A DNA stretch of 33,681 bases. Source: Candidatus Obscuribacterales bacterium. GTDB taxonomy: Bacteria > Cyanobacteriota > Cyanobacteriia > RECH01. Position numbers and translations under genes: made by a program. Of this stretch, positions 31,147-33,681 are shown one piece after another. Below the pieces are notes generated by a model. That model was not told the origin of the DNA and made no database searches. It was given only the letters and a program-made list of their open reading frames with translations. The DNA is taken from contig DATNRH010000432.1 in assembly GCA_036703605.1 (NCBI GenBank), forward strand, positions 1 through 33,681, written 5' to 3'. Within the stretch, counting starts at the first letter, position 1. Each line of letters begins with the position of its first letter.

Positions 31147-33681
31147 ATGAATACTCCACCGTCTCACTTTGAGCGTGTGGCCGATGACATCCCCAGCATG
31201 GCCTATCAACTGGTGCAATGCCAAGATGGAGTCACCCTGCACTGGATCGATCCCTGCTGCATTCGGGCGCTGCATTTGGATGCAACGGATCTCCAGGGAG
31301 ATCTACACCGCTTTTGCGATCGCCTCCATCCTGACGACGTAGAGTCTTTCTGGCGATCGCTCCATCAGGCGGCTCAAACCTGGCAACCTTGGTCGTGGCG
31401 CGGCCGATGGCAAAGCCCCCAAGGGCAAGAACAATGGTTGCAAACCCTGGCTCATCCGTCTCCCAAAGCCGACGGCGAGATTCTTTGGGATGGTCTATGG
31501 ATTCCTGTGCAGCCGCTTCAGGATCCCCATATCTTGAGTCCCCAGCCCACCTTGGTCGGTCGCTGGGTGTATGACATCGAGACGAGTGTGCAAAATCTAG
31601 TCCATAACGTGCCTGGAGCCATCTACCGTACCGGCTGTGCTTCTCCCTGGGTGATTGACTACATCACCCACGTCATTGAAGACATCACTGGCTATCGGGC
31701 AGAAGAATTTTGGCGCGACCAGTCTCAAACCCTCAATAGCATCACCCATCCCGAGGATTGCGATCGCGTCAATACGGAAATTGCGGCAGCGATCGCCCAG
31801 CGGCGGCCCTTCAGAGTGGAGTACCGCATTTGCCATCGAGATGGAAGCATTCGCTGGGTATCGGAACGAGGACGGGCTGTGTTTGATGCCAACGGTTGCC
31901 CCATGCATGTGGATGGCGCAATTTTTGACATTAGCGATCGCAAACAGAGTGAAGCCGCTCTCAACCAACTCAATACCCAACTGGAGGCGATCGTCGCCGA
32001 CCGTACCCGTGAACTCCAGCAGAGCAAGGCTCGGCTAGAACTACTCCTGTCCTGCGCACCCATTATTCTCTATGCGGTGGACTTAGATGGCCAGTTCATT
32101 CTGTCGGAAGGCAGTGGGTTAGCCAATTTGGGGCTGAGGCCTGGGGAGGCAGTTGGCCAGTCTGTGTATGACATCTACCCCGATAGCCACAGCATTCATG
32201 AGTTTTTGCAGAAGGTGCTATCGGGGCAACAGCCTAACCATGAGCAGTCTATCTACGTGACGCGCGTGGGCGAGGTCACCTACGAAAACCACTATGCACC
32301 CCTGTTTGACGACAGTCATCACGTCTGCGGGGTCATTGGGGTAGCCATTGACATTACCGAGCGTCGCCGGGCTGAAAAAGCCCTGAAGCGCAGCCAAAAA
32401 CAACTGCGGGATATTTTAGACAACACCTCGGCAGGTATCTTCGTCAAAGATTTAGAGGGTCAGTATATCTTTGCCAACCGAGGCACTCAGGCAATCCAAG
32501 GGCGCTCCTCGGCAGAGATCTTAGGGCATACCGACTATGACATTTTTCCTAAGGAGCTAGCAGACATCTTCCGTCAGAACGATCAGCAAACCCTAACCAC
32601 TAATACCCCAAGCAAGTTTGAAGAATTAATCTCCGTCAATGGCGAAGAGCGCACCTATCTATCGGTGAAGTTTCCGCTGTTTGATCACGATAACCAACCC
32701 TACGCCATTTGCGGCATCGCCACAGACATTAGCGATCGCAAACAATTTGAGCAAGATTTACAAGCCCGCGATCGCCTGCTGAACGGCGTGGCGTTGGCCA
32801 ACAGCACCCTCCTAACCATAGCTGACCATGACCAAGCGGTGAATCAGGCCCTGTACATTTTAGGAACCACGGCCCAGGTGGATCGGGTCTACGTGTTTGA
32901 ACATAGCTGGCATGACGACACCTGCGAACCACGGCTCAATCAACGCTATGAATGGGTGGCTCCAGCAATTTCATCAGACCTACACAATCCCCAGTTGCAA
33001 AATCTGCCTTATCACAAGGTATCCCTAGAGTGGTACCAAACCTTGGCTCAAGGGCAGCCGGTGATGGCGATCGCCTCCGCCTGCCCACCAGCTATACGCA
33101 CCTATTTAGAGCAACGCCAAACCCAATCGCTGATCCTCATGCCCATTGAAATTGAAGGCGTCATTTGGGGATTTGTGGGCTGTGATGACTGCCAGGCTGA
33201 ACGCCTATGGTCCAATAGCGAACAATCCATTTTGCGGGCAGCGGCCAGTAGCTTAGGGGGGGCGATCGCTCGCCATCAAACCGATCTACAGTTGCGGGAA
33301 TCACGCCATTTGCTGCAACTGGTGATGGACAATATTCCCCAAGTGGTGTTCTGGAAAGATCTGGATCTGCGCTATCTCGGCGGCAACCGGAAATTCCTCA
33401 ACACCGTTCCTGCCCATACAGCCACATCCATCATCGGCAAAACTGATGATGACCTGGGCTGGACAAGAGAACAGGCCGACGATTATCGAGCCACCGATTG
33501 CCAAGTGATCGCCTCGGGGCAGCCTATGGTGCATCTGATTAGCCAGCAGCAAAATGCTGCCGGTGAACTGCGCTGGATTGATACCAACAAAATGCCGCTG
33601 CGGGATAGCCAAGGCAAGATTGTGGGCGTGCTAGGGACGTTTGAAGATATTACCGACCGCAAACTAGCAGAAGCCGCTCTG
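31147..33681 (+). CDS. Multi-PAS/GAF sensor protein (5' part; runs off the window)
   Basis: An open frame of 845 codons with no stop, so the C-terminal output domain is outside the window. Residues 1-125 hold a diverged PAS-like unit (LHPDDVESFWR). PAS 2 is about 149-264 (VPGAIYRTG, DISDRKQSEAAL), followed by a coiled coil (about 264-300). PAS 3 is about 297-402 (DITERRRAEKAL), PAS 4 about 419-527 (DNTSAGIFVKDLEG, DISDRKQFEQDL), a GAF domain about 544-712, and PAS 5 about 719-838 (MDNIPQVVFWKDLD, DITDRKLAEAAL). No membrane helix is visible, so it is likely cytosolic. The GAF lacks the usual chromophore-binding Cys-His pair, as far as I can see. A histidine kinase or GGDEF/EAL output is expected. 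Confidence 0.9.
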   Translation, partial: MNTPPSHFERVADDIPSMAYQLVQCQDGVTLHWIDPCCIRALHLDATDLQGDLHRFCDRLHPDDVESFWRSLHQAAQTWQPWSWRGRWQSPQGQEQWLQTLAHPSPKADGEILWDGLWIPVQPLQDPHILSPQPTLVGRWVYDIETSVQNLVHNVPGAIYRTGCASPWVIDYITHVIEDITGYRAEEFWRDQSQTLNSITHPEDCDRVNTEIAAAIAQRRPFRVEYRICHRDGSIRWVSERGRAVFDANGCPMHVDGAIFDISDRKQSEAALNQLNTQLEAIVADRTRELQQSKARLELLLSCAPIILYAVDLDGQFILSEGSGLANLGLRPGEAVGQSVYDIYPDSHSIHEFLQKVLSGQQPNHEQSIYVTRVGEVTYENHYAPLFDDSHHVCGVIGVAIDITERRRAEKALKRSQKQLRDILDNTSAGIFVKDLEGQYIFANRGTQAIQGRSSAEILGHTDYDIFPKELADIFRQNDQQTLTTNTPSKFEELISVNGEERTYLSVKFPLFDHDNQPYAICGIATDISDRKQFEQDLQARDRLLNGVALANSTLLTIADHDQAVNQALYILGTTAQVDRVYVFEHSWHDDTCEPRLNQRYEWVAPAISSDLHNPQLQNLPYHKVSLEWYQTLAQGQPVMAIASACPPAIRTYLEQRQTQSLILMPIEIEGVIWGFVGCDDCQAERLWSNSEQSILRAAASSLGGAIARHQTDLQLRESRHLLQLVMDNIPQVVFWKDLDLRYLGGNRKFLNTVPAHTATSIIGKTDDDLGWTREQADDYRATDCQVIASGQPMVHLISQQQNAAGELRWIDTNKMPLRDSQGKIVGVLGTFEDITDRKLAEAAL

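Overview
The window is chromosomal DNA from a cyanobacterium. The octamer GCGATCGC (HIP1) recurs every few hundred bases. The gene set is cyanobacterial: a cyAbrB regulator, an FdC2-like ferredoxin with a C-terminal tail, a DUF1995 (LPA3-like) protein, the short form of ribosomal protein L25, an orthocaspase-like protein and a multi-PAS sensor. There are no rRNA or tRNA genes and no CRISPR array. The last gene runs off the right end. The species cannot be named from this sequence alone.

Layout. 1-1119: an exported metallo-beta-lactamase-fold hydrolase (minus) with a terminator-like hairpin. About 1430-4540: an AT-richer stretch without a HIP1 site. It holds a hydrophobic protein with a nuclease-like motif, a small helical partner, a short leader ORF with a very strong ribosome binding site, and a HAD 5'-nucleotidase. 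It ends in two repeat elements, one resembling a 105-bp MITE. 4615-5173: an orphan DUF2281 antitoxin-like gene followed by what may be a decayed PIN toxin. 5174-8761: a plus-strand run of ferredoxin, exported SNase-fold protein, Na+/solute symporter, 59-aa membrane protein and GNAT acetyltransferase. 8855-11772: small cyanobacterial hypotheticals, a Met-rich zinc-ribbon protein and a TPR protein. 12792-16117: a radical SAM enzyme, a DEDDy exonuclease and a membrane-anchored TPR protein.

16966-20001: a two-domain low-complexity protein, DUF1995 and a glycine-zipper protein. 20189-21452: an exported EndoU RNase, a small downstream gene that could be its immunity protein, and a cyAbrB. 22868-24610: a caspase-fold protein whose catalytic His and Cys are replaced. 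25113-28545: two radical SAM/4Fe-4S proteins, adenine phosphoribosyltransferase and a Dpp-type permease. 28597-30449: a perfect 38-bp palindrome, then rplY and purA on the minus strand. 31147 to the end: the N-terminal 845 codons of a PAS/GAF sensor.

Most promising for follow-up: (a) the EndoU/small-protein pair, where nearly the same 19-nt palindromic sequence lies 2-3 nt before a candidate start codon of each gene; (b) the HIP1-free island with its uncharacterised gene pair, leader-coupled nucleotidase and bordering repeats; (c) a dispersed ~90-bp element with paired changes in its terminal stem; (d) the pseudo-orthocaspase. Functions come from reading motifs by eye; no database search was run.
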